This document shows positions 8,541 to 20,552 of a DNA stretch of 64,000 bases, piece by piece (positions within the stretch are counted from its first letter, which is position 1; every line of letters begins with the position of its first letter). The notes under the pieces were generated by a model that worked only from the letters and a program-made list of their open reading frames with translations, was not told where the DNA came from and ran no database searches. Origin of the DNA: Rhodococcoides kyotonense (GTDB lineage: Bacteria > Actinomycetota > Actinomycetes > Mycobacteriales > Mycobacteriaceae); NCBI RefSeq assembly GCF_001645385.1, contig NZ_LVHI01000001.1:263276-327275 (forward strand), read 5' to 3'. The position numbers and the translations under genes were made by a program.

Positions 8541-8927
8541 TCACCGAAGGCCGATGACCCCGTCGAGGTACGACCACGCCCCGTCGACACGTACGAAACG
8601 GCTGCGTTCGCGCAGCACACCGTTGCCGTCGGGGTGCTTGTAGTAGGCGCTGAACTCGACGATGCCTTCGTCGTCGAGCAGGCCGCCTGCCCGGGTGTCG
8701 TGTATCTCCAGGCGGTACCACCGCTGTTGTGGATCGAGTGCGAGGTCGTGCGGCGCCGTCGTCGGGTGCCAGGTGCGACGCAGGTACTCCTCGTCGCCGA
8801 CGGCAAAGGCGCTGTACCGCGACCGCATCAGATGTTCCGCGGTCGGCGGCGTCGATTCCCCGCGCAGGTAGGGACCGCAGCATGCGTCGAACGGCTCGCC
8901 GCGTAGGCAGGGGCAGACGGTGCTCAC
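8541..8927 (-). CDS. YchJ family protein (SEC-C-like metal site plus NTF2-like domain)
   Basis: A 128-residue protein of the YchJ/UPF0225 family. The N-terminal CPCLRGEPFDACCGPYL resembles the zinc-binding SEC-C motif. The remainder is an NTF2-like fold with the family signature AEHLMRSRYSAFAVGD and a WHPTT segment. Function is not established. GTG 8927 has GGAGG about 5 nt upstream. The gene lies 13 nt downstream of the LysE-family gene on the same strand, so the two may be co-transcribed. Confidence 0.88.
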   Translation of the reverse strand: MSTVCPCLRGEPFDACCGPYLRGESTPPTAEHLMRSRYSAFAVGDEEYLRRTWHPTTAPHDLALDPQQRWYRLEIHDTRAGGLLDDEGIVEFSAYYKHPDGNGVLRERSRFVRVDGAWSYLDGVIGLR

Positions 8928-8940
8928 GACAACCTCCCGA

Positions 8941-9573
8941 TCAGGCCGCGGGTGCGGCGCGTCGGATCGTGGCCAGGAACGACGCCGCGACGAAGAACAA
9001 CCCGGCGAACGTGCGGTTGACGCCGACCTGCTGACGACGCGACCGCATCACGCGCAGCACGCGTGAGGCCAGCGACGTGTAACCCGTCATCACCAGCATG
9101 TCGACGGCGACCATCGTCGCGGCGATGACGAGGTACTGCGGCAGCAGGGGACTCGACGGATCGAGGAACTGGGGGAGCACCGCGAGCATGAACACGACGG
9201 CTTTCGGGTTGCTCGCGTTGACGAGGAACCCGCGCACGAGCATCGTGACACCACGATCGGCGACGGGCGTCGCGCCGTCGATCTCGGTGGGGGCCGCGCG
9301 CCACTGGCGAATGCCGAGGTAGACGAGGTAGGCGACGCCGAACCATTTGATGACGGTGAACGCGAGCGCCGAGTTGGCGAGAACCGCGCCCAGACCGACG
9401 GCGACGATGGCGATCTGCAGGAGCAACCCGATCTGCAGGCCGAAGATGTTCCAGTATCCGCGTCGGAGTCCGTGGCGAAGGCCGGTCGACATCGACGCGA
9501 TCGCTCCCGCGCCGGGGGAGAGACTGATGACGACGCTCGCGCCGAGGAAAGCCAGCCACACATGCCAGGTCAT
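8941..9573 (-). CDS. LysE/RhtB family amino-acid exporter
   Basis: A 210-residue integral membrane protein with about six hydrophobic segments. The N-terminal pattern WLAFLGASVVISLSPGAGAI is the LysE/RhtB signature, and GFLVNASNPKAVVFMLAVLP is the second conserved block. Members export amino acids such as lysine, arginine, threonine or homoserine lactone. The substrate here cannot be read from sequence, since no linked LysG-like regulator is present. It starts at ATG 9573. Confidence 0.92.
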   Translation of the reverse strand: MTWHVWLAFLGASVVISLSPGAGAIASMSTGLRHGLRRGYWNIFGLQIGLLLQIAIVAVGLGAVLANSALAFTVIKWFGVAYLVYLGIRQWRAAPTEIDGATPVADRGVTMLVRGFLVNASNPKAVVFMLAVLPQFLDPSSPLLPQYLVIAATMVAVDMLVMTGYTSLASRVLRVMRSRRQQVGVNRTFAGLFFVAASFLATIRRAAPAA

Positions 9574-9654
9574 CGGCCTATTGAACTATGTGTATGCCGT
9601 GCCGGTCGAATCGCCCGAGAGTGAAGTTCTCCGCGCCGGGGTACGTGAGCAGAC

Positions 9655-10122
9655 ATGGTTTCGATACGCACGATCGACAGAGGCGACCGCGTCGTGGCTC
9701 GCCAGGTGGACGTCAACGCGTCGGCCGAAGAACTGTTCGCGAAGGTGGCGAACCCGCACCGGCATGGAGAGCTCGACGGATCCGGAACCGTGAAGGACAC
9801 GGTGAACGGCCCCGATCGGCTGAGCCGTGGGGCGAAGTTCTCGGTCGGCATGAAGCAGTACGGGGTGCCCTACAAGATCACGAGCACGGTGACGGATTTC
9901 GTCGACGAGAGCACCTCGAAGGTCGTCGAGTGGCGACACCCCATGGGCCACACGTGGCGGTGGGAGTTCGACGAGAAACAGCCCGGCGTCACCACTGTGA
10001 CGGAGTCGTTCCAGTACGGCACCGCGAAGGCGCCGAAGGTGCTGGAAATCTTCAAGATGCCGCAGCAGAACGCCAAGGGAATCAGTTCGACCCTGGAGAA
10101 GCTGGCGCGGCAGTACGCCTGA
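9655..10122 (+). CDS. SRPBCC (START-like) family protein
   Basis: A 155-residue single-domain protein of the polyketide cyclase/dehydrase SRPBCC superfamily. VDVNASAEELFAKVANPHRH marks the N-terminal strand-helix, and a WRHPMGHTWRWEFDE strand and a long C-terminal helix follow. Such proteins bind hydrophobic ligands in a deep cavity. No ligand or pathway can be assigned. ATG 9655 is used. The gene stands alone, 133 nt before the mycolyltransferase gene. Confidence 0.85.
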   Translation: MVSIRTIDRGDRVVARQVDVNASAEELFAKVANPHRHGELDGSGTVKDTVNGPDRLSRGAKFSVGMKQYGVPYKITSTVTDFVDESTSKVVEWRHPMGHTWRWEFDEKQPGVTTVTESFQYGTAKAPKVLEIFKMPQQNAKGISSTLEKLARQYA

Positions 10123-10255
10123 AAGACGGTGCGGTGAACCGGCGGTGACGGATTCGTCTCGAAATCCGTTCCCGTCGGTTTCGCCCTTTTTCGGTGATAC
10201 TGTTCGCCGCACCAATCAGTGGACACGGTTGCAGGATGTGGCGGAAGGGATTCAT

Positions 10256-11293
10256 GTGAACACCAGGCGAGCCATCGCGACGTGTACCGCAGCACTGCTG
10301 TGTGTGCTCACTCCCTCGATCGCCGGAGTGAGCTCCGCTGCTGCCGAGGACCTTCCGGTCGCTGCCGCGTCGTCCGCCGACGGGTCGTACATCACCTCCG
10401 CGACGCGCATCGACGACCGTCAGCTGAAGCTCGAGATCTACTCCGCCGCGATGGACCGCACGATCCCTGTCCAGGTCATGACACCGGCCGACGGCTCGGT
10501 GTCCCGGCCGGTGCTTTATCTGCTCAACGGCGCAGGCGGCGGCGAGGACTCGGCGTCCTGGCAGTCGCAGACCGACAGCGTGCAGTTCTTCCAGGACAAG
10601 AATGCCTTCGTCGTCACTCCGCAGGAAGGCAAGTGGTCGTACTACACGGACTGGATCGCCGACGACCCGGTTCTCGGCCGCAACAAGTGGCAGACCTTCA
10701 TCGGCGAGGAGCTGCCGCCGCTGATCGACGCGCAGTTCGACACCAACGGTGTTCAGTCCATCGCCGCACTGTCGATGTCGGGTACCTCCGTGCTGAACCT
10801 GGCGATCGCCTACCCCGGCCAGTACCGCGGCGTCGCGGCGTACAGCGGCTGCGCTCAGACGTCGGACCCGCTCTCGCAGCAGTTCGTCAAGCTCGTGGTG
10901 GAGACGTACGGCGGCGGCAACGTCGAGAACATGTGGGGTCCGCTCGACGGACCGGTGTGGCGCGAGAACGACCCGATCCTGCACGCCGAGCAGCTGCGCG
11001 GCACCGAGATCTACATGAGCACCGGTACCGGCCTTCCCGGCATCCCGCACGACACCCCACTGAACCCGCGCTTTGCCGAGGGCAAGGCCCGGTTGTTCCC
11101 CGACCAGCTGATCGTCGGCGGCGGAATCGAAGCCGTCGTCAACTTCTGCACGTCGAACATGGCCAAGGAGCTCTACCGCCTCGGCATCCCGGCCCAGGTC
11201 GACTTCCGTCCCGTCGGCACGCACTCGTGGGGTTACTGGCAGGACGACCTGCACGCGTCGTGGCCGATGCTCGCGCGCTCGATGGGAATCTGA
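10256..11293 (+). CDS. Antigen 85-type mycolyltransferase / esterase, secreted
   Basis: A 345-residue exported alpha/beta-hydrolase of the antigen 85/trehalose mycolyltransferase group. Residues 1-30 form a signal peptide (basic start, hydrophobic core, cleavage around VSSAAA-ED). The nucleophile is S175 in ALSMSGTSV, and a catalytic His lies in GTHSWGYW near the C-terminus. GTG 10256 follows GGAAGGGA by 6 nt; the frame is open farther upstream, but that region has no signal-peptide character. Family members transfer mycolic acids between trehalose monomycolate and the cell wall. The gene therefore points to a mycolate-containing actinobacterium. Which of the several paralogues usual in such genomes this is cannot be told. 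Confidence 0.93.
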   Translation: MNTRRAIATCTAALLCVLTPSIAGVSSAAAEDLPVAAASSADGSYITSATRIDDRQLKLEIYSAAMDRTIPVQVMTPADGSVSRPVLYLLNGAGGGEDSASWQSQTDSVQFFQDKNAFVVTPQEGKWSYYTDWIADDPVLGRNKWQTFIGEELPPLIDAQFDTNGVQSIAALSMSGTSVLNLAIAYPGQYRGVAAYSGCAQTSDPLSQQFVKLVVETYGGGNVENMWGPLDGPVWRENDPILHAEQLRGTEIYMSTGTGLPGIPHDTPLNPRFAEGKARLFPDQLIVGGGIEAVVNFCTSNMAKELYRLGIPAQVDFRPVGTHSWGYWQDDLHASWPMLARSMGI

Positions 11294-11308
11294 GGGGCCG
11301 CAGGGATC

Positions 11309-11314
11309 TAGACT
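11309..11314 (+). promoter_or_regulatory. -10 box for a leaderless transcript
   Basis: TAGACT ends 7 nt before ATG 11322. There is no ribosome binding site between them, so the DinB-like gene is probably transcribed without a leader. Confidence 0.5.
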
Positions 11315-11321
11315 TTTCGGC

Positions 11322-11840
11322 ATGGCAATCGTTCCCGACACGAAGAACTGGACCTGGGTCCTCGAGCGGCAGTGTCCCGACTGCGGGTTCTTCGCCGGCG
11401 ACGTCTCGTTTCGCGACATCCCCGCATTGATCAGAGCCGACGTCGACGCCTGGGCGGACGTCCTGTCGTCCCCACACGTCGCACAGCGACCGGACGAGCA
11501 GACCTGGTCGCGACTGGAGTACGGCGCGCACGTCCGCGACGTCCACCGGAAGTTTCTGACGCGCCTCGATCTGGTGCGTACCGAGGACGACCCTCTGTTC
11601 GAGAACTGGGACCAGGACGCGACGGCGATCGAGGACGACTACAACGCGCAGGACCCGGCCACGGTGGCGGTCGAACTCGCCGACGCGGCACGCGCCCTCG
11701 CGGACGCGTTCGACGCGGTGCCGGATGCCGATCTGTCGCGAACCGGTCGGCGGAGTGACGGCGCGCGGTTCACCATCCGGACACTGGCGCAGTACTACAT
11801 CCACGACCCGGTCCATCATCTGTGGGACGTGCGGCGATAG
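11322..11840 (+). CDS. DinB-like / mycothiol-dependent maleylpyruvate isomerase-type protein
   Basis: A 172-residue helical protein of the DinB/MDMPI_N superfamily. A possible metal site is formed by His residues in [13 protein letters not shown] and [13 protein letters not shown], spaced as in DinB four-helix bundles. A CPDCGFF motif near the start is peculiar to this subgroup. Members are metal-dependent thiol-utilising enzymes (mycothiol in actinobacteria), but the substrate is unknown. ATG 11322 follows a -10-like box directly. Confidence 0.8.
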   Translation: MAIVPDTKNWTWVLERQCPDCGFFAGDVSFRDIPALIRADVDAWADVLSSPHVAQRPDEQTWSRLEYGAHVRDVHRKFLTRLDLVRTEDDPLFENWDQDATAIEDDYNAQDPATVAVELADAARALADAFDAVPDADLSRTGRRSDGARFTIRTLAQYYIHDPVHHLWDVRR

Positions 11841-11898
11841 CCGAAAATCACGCGAACTATCCTTGAGTTACACCATACGACTTTCCGAAGGGGTCACT

Positions 11899-15007
<3,109 letters not shown>

Positions 15008-15014
15008 CGTCCGC

Positions 15015-16178
15015 TTGACGTCGCTGCTGTCCATTCGCGGTCTGCCCGCCGCGATGGCGATGGGTGCTGCCGCGTTCGGGGGATGGGGACTTCTCCTTCC
15101 CGTCGTTCCGTTGGCCGTGTCCGTCGCAGGCGGGTCCGACGCCGTCGCCGGCGCGAGTACCGCGATCTTCATGGCGACGACGGTCGCGACACAGCTGTTC
15201 GTGCCGCGCATGTTGGCTCGATTCGGTCACCGTCTCGTCCTGGCGGCCGGGTGCATCTTGCTCGGTGCGCCCGCGGCGTCGTTCGCGCTGTCGGTGGACG
15301 TGATTCCTGCGCTGAGTGTGTCGGCGGTGCGAGGCATCGGGTTCGGCATGTTGACGGTGGCGGCGTCGGCGCTCGTCGCGGAACTGGCGCCTCCTGCGCA
15401 ACTCGGTCGTGCGACCGGCGCCCAGGGCATAGCCGTCGCGCTGTCCCAAGCCGTGACGCTTCCCGCCGGGTTGGCGTTGTTCGCGGTGTCCCCGACTTCG
15501 GTGTTCCTGATCGGCGCGGCGGTTCCGCTGCTCGGACTCGTGGCCATCGTGTTTCTGCCCCCGATTCGCCCTGTGGTGCCCGCACGCGGCGAGCCGCGGA
15601 CATCGCGTCGCGGATTCGGACGGCTGCTGATCCCGTGTCTCGCCATCGCGGCCGCGTCGGCGTCGTTCGGCGGGCTGTCGAGTCTGCTGCCGATCGCGGA
15701 ACCGGGGCGCGAGTCGATGATCGGCGTCGCGCTGTCGGTCGTCAGTGTCGCGATGCTCGTCGGACGCTACGGTGCCGGCGTGATCGCCGACCACATCGGA
15801 ATCGGTCGGGCACTGGCACCAGCCCTGGCGCTCGTCGGTGGCGGTGTCGCGGTGTTCGCGTTCGCCGTGTTCGAGACCAACCCTGCGGTCGTGTTCATGG
15901 CCGCGGCGGTGCTGTTCGGACTCGGGTACGGCGCGACGCAGAACGACAGCTTGGTGATGGCGTTCGACGCCGCGGGCCGCGAGCGCTACAGCCAGGCCAG
16001 CGCCGCCTGGAACATCGGATTCGACGCAGGCACCGGCGCGGGCGCGATGACGCTCGGCCTCGTCGTCGGAACAACCGGCTACACCGGCGGATTCGCGATG
16101 GTCGCCGTGGTCGCGTTCCTGATGGCCGTGGTGGTGGCGACGTCGCGACGAATGCAGGCGGATAGACTCGGGCCATGA
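15015..16178 (+). CDS. MFS transporter inside the his operon
   Basis: A membrane protein of about 387 residues with roughly twelve hydrophobic segments in two halves, typical of the major facilitator superfamily. The start is uncertain: TTG 15015, 7 nt after hisB, gives [17 protein letters not shown] 15054 is the next choice; neither has a clear ribosome binding site. The 3' end overlaps hisH by 4 nt (ATGA), so it is part of the operon. M. tuberculosis has no gene at this place between hisB and hisH. Substrate unknown; export of an amino acid or analogue is a guess from context only. Confidence 0.85.
   Translation: MTSLLSIRGLPAAMAMGAAAFGGWGLLLPVVPLAVSVAGGSDAVAGASTAIFMATTVATQLFVPRMLARFGHRLVLAAGCILLGAPAASFALSVDVIPALSVSAVRGIGFGMLTVAASALVAELAPPAQLGRATGAQGIAVALSQAVTLPAGLALFAVSPTSVFLIGAAVPLLGLVAIVFLPPIRPVVPARGEPRTSRRGFGRLLIPCLAIAAASASFGGLSSLLPIAEPGRESMIGVALSVVSVAMLVGRYGAGVIADHIGIGRALAPALALVGGGVAVFAFAVFETNPAVVFMAAAVLFGLGYGATQNDSLVMAFDAAGRERYSQASAAWNIGFDAGTGAGAMTLGLVVGTTGYTGGFAMVAVVAFLMAVVVATSRRMQADRLGP
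16163..16168 (+). promoter_or_regulatory. -10 box for a possible internal leaderless hisH promoter
   Basis: TAGACT lies inside the 3' end of the MFS gene and ends 6 nt before the hisH ATG. No ribosome binding site is present between them. It could give separate transcription of hisH and the downstream genes. Confidence 0.4.
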
Positions 16179-16804
16179 AATCTGTGGCCCTGCTCGACTA
16201 CGGCTCGGGCAATCTTCACTCGGCCAAGCGCGCACTCGACCGCGTCGGAGCGGACGTCGAGGTGACGAACGACCCCAAGGCCGCTCTGGCTGCGGACGGT
16301 CTCGTCGTTCCCGGCGTCGGCGCGTTCGCGGCGTGCATGGAAGGTCTCCTCGGGGTCAAGGGAGACCGCATCATCGGCCAACGCCTCGCAGGCGGACGTC
16401 CCGTGCTCGGCATCTGCGTCGGGATGCAGATCATGTTCGAGAGGGGCGTCGAATTCGGCGTGGAGGCCGACGGCTGCGGCGAGTGGCCCGGCACCGTCGA
16501 ACGGTTGGCCGCACCGGTGCTTCCGCACATGGGCTGGAACACCGTCCGCGCGCCGGAGAAGAGCGTTCTGTTCGACGGTATCGACGCCGACACCCGGTTC
16601 TACTTCGTGCACTCCTACGCGGTGCAGAAGTGGACGATGGATGTCGGTGACACCATCGCAGCTCCGCTGTTGACGTGGGCAGACCACGGCGGCGACTTCC
16701 TGGCCGCCGTCGAGAACGGCCCGTTGTCCGCTACCCAATTCCACCCGGAGAAGTCCGGTGACGCAGGCGCGGCGCTGCTGAAGAACTGGGTCGACTCGTT
16801 GTGA
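16175..16804 (+). CDS. hisH: Imidazole glycerol phosphate synthase, glutamine amidotransferase subunit
   Basis: A class I glutamine amidotransferase that feeds ammonia to HisF. 209 residues; nucleophile C81 in [14 protein letters not shown], oxyanion-strand motif VPGVGAF, and catalytic His/Glu in TQFHPEKSG. The partner hisF lies three genes downstream. ATG 16175 overlaps the MFS stop and also sits 6 nt after a TAGACT box. Confidence 0.96.
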   Translation: MKSVALLDYGSGNLHSAKRALDRVGADVEVTNDPKAALAADGLVVPGVGAFAACMEGLLGVKGDRIIGQRLAGGRPVLGICVGMQIMFERGVEFGVEADGCGEWPGTVERLAAPVLPHMGWNTVRAPEKSVLFDGIDADTRFYFVHSYAVQKWTMDVGDTIAAPLLTWADHGGDFLAAVENGPLSATQFHPEKSGDAGAALLKNWVDSL

Positions 16805-16817
16805 TCGGTACGACGGG

Positions 16818-17033
16818 ATGAGCGAGCGAGAGTTCTCGTTCGGGCGCCTCGTTGTCGCCTCTCTCGGCAGTGCCGCTCTCGCGCTGTTGCTCACCACCGT
16901 CGTCGTCGCAGTGGTTCGACCTGGTCCGGGCTGGGGTCTGGTGATCGTCGCGATCGGTATCGCCGCGGCAATCACCTCGATGGGCGTCGTCTCCACACGC
17001 ATGACGCGCCGTGGACTCGGCGACGACGAGTGA
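16818..17033 (+). CDS. Small two-helix membrane protein
   Basis: A 71-residue protein with two hydrophobic helices (about residues 10-33 and 39-60), a short basic linker and an acidic C-terminus (GLGDDE). It sits 13 nt after hisH and 44 nt before priA on the same strand, so it is probably co-transcribed. I do not recognise a named family. Size, composition and conserved-looking placement within an operon argue that it is real; its job is unknown. Confidence 0.7.
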   Translation: MSEREFSFGRLVVASLGSAALALLLTTVVVAVVRPGPGWGLVIVAIGIAAAITSMGVVSTRMTRRGLGDDE

Positions 17034-17063
17034 CCCAGCAGCTCGATTGTCGGATGCGGGCAG

Positions 17064-17069
17064 TAGCAT
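17064..17069 (+). promoter_or_regulatory. -10 box before priA
   Basis: TAGCAT ends 8 nt before GTG 17078, with no ribosome binding site between. This suggests an internal leaderless promoter for priA and the genes after it. Confidence 0.4.
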
Positions 17070-17077
17070 GAACGCAC

Positions 17078-17812
17078 GTGAGCCTGGTCTTATTGCCTGC
17101 TGTCGACGTCGCAGGCGGCGAAGCTGTCCGTCTCGTTCAGGGAGAGGCGGGGAGCGAAACGAAGTACGGATCCCCGCGTGATGCCGCGCTGGCGTGGCAG
17201 AACGACGGCGCCGAGTGGGTGCATCTCGTCGACCTCGACGCAGCATTCGGTCGTGGCTCCAACCGTGAACTGCTGGCCGACGTCGTCGGTGAGCTGGACG
17301 TCAAGGTCGAGCTGTCCGGCGGCATCCGCGACGACGAATCGCTGCGCGCAGCGCTCGCAACCGGTTGTGCGCGAGTCAATCTGGGCACCGCCGCGATCGA
17401 GAACCCGGAATGGTGCGCGCGTGCGATCGGCGAGTTCGGCGACCGCATCGCGGTCGGCCTCGACGTCCGTATCGAGGATGGCATCCCGCGCGTCAAGGGA
17501 CGCGGGTGGGTCAGCGACGGTGGGGATCTCTGGGAGATCCTCGAACGGCTCGAGCGCGACGGATGTTCGCGGTATGTCGTTACCGACGTGTCCAAGGACG
17601 GCACCTTGACGGGGCCGAACCTCGATCTGCTGAGTCAGGTGTGCGCCAAGACCGACAAGCCCGTCGTGGCGTCCGGTGGTGTCTCGACGATCGACGATCT
17701 GCGTGCCATCGCCACACTCGTCGACCAAGGAGTCGAGGGTTCCATCGTCGGAAAGGCCCTCTACGCCGGTCGGTTCACCCTTCCCGACGCGCTCGCCGCA
17801 GTGTCCGGGTAG
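17078..17812 (+). CDS. priA: Phosphoribosyl isomerase A (bifunctional HisA/TrpF)
   Basis: A 244-residue (beta-alpha)8 barrel isomerising ProFAR in histidine synthesis. The catalytic Asp in [10 protein letters not shown] and the second in VVTDVSKDG are present, as are phosphate-binding [10 protein letters not shown] and VASGGVSTI. In actinobacteria this enzyme (PriA) also does the phosphoribosylanthranilate isomerase step of tryptophan synthesis. The nearby trp cluster indeed contains no trpF, which supports the bifunctional reading. GTG 17078 follows a TAGCAT box by 8 nt. Confidence 0.95.
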   Translation: MSLVLLPAVDVAGGEAVRLVQGEAGSETKYGSPRDAALAWQNDGAEWVHLVDLDAAFGRGSNRELLADVVGELDVKVELSGGIRDDESLRAALATGCARVNLGTAAIENPEWCARAIGEFGDRIAVGLDVRIEDGIPRVKGRGWVSDGGDLWEILERLERDGCSRYVVTDVSKDGTLTGPNLDLLSQVCAKTDKPVVASGGVSTIDDLRAIATLVDQGVEGSIVGKALYAGRFTLPDALAAVSG

Positions 17813-17818
17813 CCGCAC

Positions 17819-18649
17819 ATGAGTCTGCCCGAGGATCCGCAGCGCCTGCTGGACATCGCCAGTCGGTTGCTCGACGGCGTACACGAGCGATTCGTCGCGG
17901 GCGTCGGTGCGCCGAGTGCCGTGCAGAAGGGCCCGGACGACTTCGCGACGGCCGTCGACCTCGAACTGGAGAAGCGACTGACGTCGGAGCTGTTCGAGCA
18001 CACCGGAATCGAAGTCCACGGCGAAGAGTTCGGTGGTCCCGACCTGCACGGCGATCCGGTGTGGGTGCTCGACCCGATCGACGGGACGTTCAACTATTCG
18101 GCCGGTCTGCCCTCGGCAGGTACCTTGCTCGCACTGCTCGACGGCGGCGTCCCGGTGCTGGCGTTGACGTGGCTTCCACTGGTACGTCAGCGATTCACGG
18201 CCATCGCGGGCGGGCCGTTGAGGCTCGACGGTGAGGCATTGCCGCGGCTCGAACACCGAGCGCTCGGGGACTCGATGATCGGGTTCGGCGCATTCAACAT
18301 CGCGAGTCGTGGACGTATCCCCGGCTTGTACCGCGTGCGCATACTCGAAGAACTGTCGAAGGTGTCTTCTCGCCTGCGTATGCACGGCGCCACCGGGGTG
18401 GACCTCGCGTACACCGCGAGCGGTGTCCTCGGCGGCTGTGTCGTGTTCGGTCATCGCGCGTGGGACAACGCCGCAGGCGCCCTGATGGTGCAGGCGGCAG
18501 GCGGTGTCGTCACCGACCTCGCGGGCGCCCCGTGGACCGTCGACTCCACCTCGGTGTTGGCCGGATCGCCCGGGGTGCACGAAGAACTGTCGAAGGTCGT
18601 CGCCTCACTCGGCGATCCGAAAGATTTCCTGGAAGGACGTGTTCGATGA
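17819..18649 (+). CDS. impA: Inositol monophosphatase family protein (ImpA-like)
   Basis: A 276-residue Mg-dependent phosphatase of the inositol monophosphatase superfamily. Metal-binding motifs: [23 protein letters not shown] and the C-terminal [15 protein letters not shown]. It lies between priA and hisF, overlapping hisF by 4 nt. The same placement holds for M. tuberculosis impA (Rv1604). Since the HisB here lacks a phosphatase domain, a histidinol-phosphatase role is possible (a related IMPase-family protein, HisN, does this in corynebacteria). The alternative is myo-inositol-phosphate hydrolysis for phosphatidylinositol synthesis. Sequence alone does not decide. Confidence 0.9.
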   Translation: MSLPEDPQRLLDIASRLLDGVHERFVAGVGAPSAVQKGPDDFATAVDLELEKRLTSELFEHTGIEVHGEEFGGPDLHGDPVWVLDPIDGTFNYSAGLPSAGTLLALLDGGVPVLALTWLPLVRQRFTAIAGGPLRLDGEALPRLEHRALGDSMIGFGAFNIASRGRIPGLYRVRILEELSKVSSRLRMHGATGVDLAYTASGVLGGCVVFGHRAWDNAAGALMVQAAGGVVTDLAGAPWTVDSTSVLAGSPGVHEELSKVVASLGDPKDFLEGRVR

Positions 18650-19419
18650 GCGTCGCAGTACGTGTCATCCCGTGCCTCGACGTGGATGCCGGCCGAGTGG
18701 TCAAGGGCGTCAACTTCGAAAACCTGCGCGACGCAGGCGATCCCGTCGAACTCGCCCGTGCGTACGACGCGCAGGGGGCCGACGAGCTGACGTTCCTCGA
18801 CGTCACCGCGTCGACCGCCGCACGAGGCACGATGCTCGACGTCGTCAGTCGAACCGCGGAACAGGTCTTCATTCCTCTGACCGTCGGCGGGGGAGTGCGC
18901 ACGGTCGACGACGTCGACAAGCTGCTGCGTGCCGGCGCCGACAAGGTAAGCGTGAACACCGCAGCCATCGCGCGACCCGAACTGCTGCGTGAACTGAGCG
19001 AGCGCTTCGGATCGCAGTGCATCGTGCTGTCCGTCGATGCCCGAACGGTTCCGGACGGCCAGGAAGACACACCGTCGGGGTGGGAGGTCACCACCCACGG
19101 CGGCAAGCGCGGCACCGGAATCGACGCTGTCGAGTGGGCCGTGCGCGGCGCCGAGCTCGGGGTCGGCGAGATTCTGCTCAACTCGATGGACGCCGACGGC
19201 ACGAAGGCAGGCTTCGACCTCCCGATGATCACGGCAGTCCGATCCGCCGTCCACGTTCCCGTCATCGCGAGTGGTGGTGCGGGTGCCGTCGAACACTTTC
19301 CGCCTGCCGTCACCGCGGGAGCCGACGCCGTCCTCGCGGCGAGCGTCTTCCACTTCGGCGATCTGACCATCCCACAGGTCAAGGACGCGATGCGCGTCGA
19401 CGGCATCGTCGTACGCTGA
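18646..19419 (+). CDS. hisF: Imidazole glycerol phosphate synthase, cyclase subunit
   Basis: A (beta-alpha)8 barrel cyclase, partner of HisH, producing IGP and AICAR. 257 residues with catalytic Asp in [15 protein letters not shown] and the second in LSVDART, plus [16 protein letters not shown] phosphate loops. ATG 18646 overlaps the impA stop; the open frame upstream lies within impA. hisI follows after 34 nt. Confidence 0.97.
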   Translation: MSVAVRVIPCLDVDAGRVVKGVNFENLRDAGDPVELARAYDAQGADELTFLDVTASTAARGTMLDVVSRTAEQVFIPLTVGGGVRTVDDVDKLLRAGADKVSVNTAAIARPELLRELSERFGSQCIVLSVDARTVPDGQEDTPSGWEVTTHGGKRGTGIDAVEWAVRGAELGVGEILLNSMDADGTKAGFDLPMITAVRSAVHVPVIASGGAGAVEHFPPAVTAGADAVLAASVFHFGDLTIPQVKDAMRVDGIVVR

Positions 19420-19453
19420 CAGTCCACGGCAACTCGAAAGGTAGAGCGAGAGC

Positions 19454-19792
19454 ATGAGTCTGGACCCGGCCATTGCCGCCCGGCTGAAGCGTAACGACGC
19501 CGGGCTGTTCAGCGCCGTTGCGCAGGAGCGCAGCACCGGCAACGTACTCATGGTCGCCTGGATGGACGACGAGGCACTGGCCCGCACACTCGAGACGCGT
19601 CGGGGAACGTACTATTCGCGGTCGCGGAAGCAGTACTGGGTCAAAGGCGAGACTTCGGGGCACACCCAGTACGTCCACGAGGTGCGCCTCGACTGCGACG
19701 GTGACACCGTGCTTCTCGTCGTCGACCAGGTCGGCGCGGCTTGCCACACCGGAACGCACACTTGCTTCGATTCGGACGTTCTGCTGGGCTGA
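19454..19792 (+). CDS. hisI: Phosphoribosyl-AMP cyclohydrolase
   Basis: A 112-residue zinc enzyme opening the purine ring of PR-AMP, the third histidine step. Signatures: [28 protein letters not shown] and the metal-binding [14 protein letters not shown]. There is no fused HisE domain. ATG 19454 has GAGCGAGAG upstream. It is the last his gene here; a repeat-bearing convergent gap follows. Confidence 0.96.
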   Translation: MSLDPAIAARLKRNDAGLFSAVAQERSTGNVLMVAWMDDEALARTLETRRGTYYSRSRKQYWVKGETSGHTQYVHEVRLDCDGDTVLLVVDQVGAACHTGTHTCFDSDVLLG

Positions 19793-19805
19793 GCCCTCGT
19801 TCGCG

Positions 19806-19933
19806 GACCGAGGGCGTCCCATGGTCACTCCGAGTGACCGAATGTCACCTTCGGTCGGGTCTGGTCGCGGCGCGGTCGGGACCGAGGGCGTCCCGTGGTC
19901 ACTCGGAGTGACCGAAAGTCACCTTCGGTCGGG
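19806..19933. repeat. Two copies of a ~54-bp palindromic repeat between hisI and marR
   Basis: Units at 19806-19859 and 19880-19933 differ at about three positions. Each starts GACCGAGGGCG, contains the near-palindrome GGTCACTC-N-GAGTGACC, and ends in a hairpin GACCGAA-N7-TTCGGTC. The array fills the gap between two convergent genes. Related units occur at 40368-40536. A bidirectional terminator or REP-like function is plausible. Confidence 0.8.
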
Positions 19934-19961
19934 AAAGGGAAGGGAAAACCGGGGCAGACCG

Positions 19962-20459
19962 TCAGGCCTTCCCCGTCCCCTCCGCGATGCCCTTGTCCAG
20001 CTGCTCGAGCATGACGGCGCTGAGCGAGGCCAGCTGTTCGACGTGATCGGGCCCGAGGCCCTCGAAAAGCAGCGCCTGCACGGTGTTGACGTGGCTCGGC
20101 GCGGCGCCGACGACCTTCTCCATGCCTGCGTCGGTCAGCACCGCATACGAACCCCGACTGCCTTCGATGCTTTCGCGTCGAACCCATCCGGCCTTCTCGA
20201 GTTTCGTGACGACGTGAGACAGCCGCGACAGCGAGGCGTTCGCGATCTTGGCGAGATCACGGAGCTGGATGCGCCGGTCGGCGTGTTCGGACAGGCTAGA
20301 CAGCACGAAGTAGTCGAAGTGAGTCAGACCGGAGTCGCGCTGCAGCTGGGTGTCCAGCGCTGCGGGTAGTCGGGTGACGATGGCTACCAACGATCGCCAC
20401 GCGGCTTGCTGGCTGTCGCTGAGCCAGCGAGCTTCGACCTCGGTCGTCGACTTGTCCAT
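19962..20459 (-). CDS. MarR-family transcriptional regulator
   Basis: A 165-residue winged-helix protein. The core is at about residues 35-140: GLTHFDYFVLSSLSEH, LRDLAKIANASLSRLSHVVTK (recognition helix) and the wing WVRRESIEGSRGSYAVLTDAG. MarR proteins repress their own and neighbouring genes and respond to phenolics, oxidants or metabolites. A palindrome (20488-20514) lies just upstream of ATG 20459. The upstream neighbour on the same strand is a peroxiredoxin, so a role in the oxidant response is possible but unproven. Confidence 0.92.
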   Translation of the reverse strand: MDKSTTEVEARWLSDSQQAAWRSLVAIVTRLPAALDTQLQRDSGLTHFDYFVLSSLSEHADRRIQLRDLAKIANASLSRLSHVVTKLEKAGWVRRESIEGSRGSYAVLTDAGMEKVVGAAPSHVNTVQALLFEGLGPDHVEQLASLSAVMLEQLDKGIAEGTGKA

Positions 20460-20487
20460 CGCGGTGAGCCCTCCTGATCGAACGCAG

Positions 20488-20514
20488 ACACTGTGTTGTG
20501 CTCAGTCACAGTGT
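20488..20514. promoter_or_regulatory. Palindrome upstream of marR, probable autoregulatory operator
   Basis: ACACTGTG-N11-CACAGTGT is a perfect 8-bp inverted repeat, 29 nt before the marR start. MarR dimers bind such sites. Binding is inferred from position and symmetry. Confidence 0.55.
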
Positions 20515-20552
20515 TCCACTCGATTGAAGCTTCACACACACGCCGTACGGAA

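Noticed and set aside
10123..10255. Terminator and promoter between the SRPBCC and mycolyltransferase genes
   Set aside because: A weak 7-bp hairpin and a TACTGT box are present, but neither is strong enough to list as a feature.
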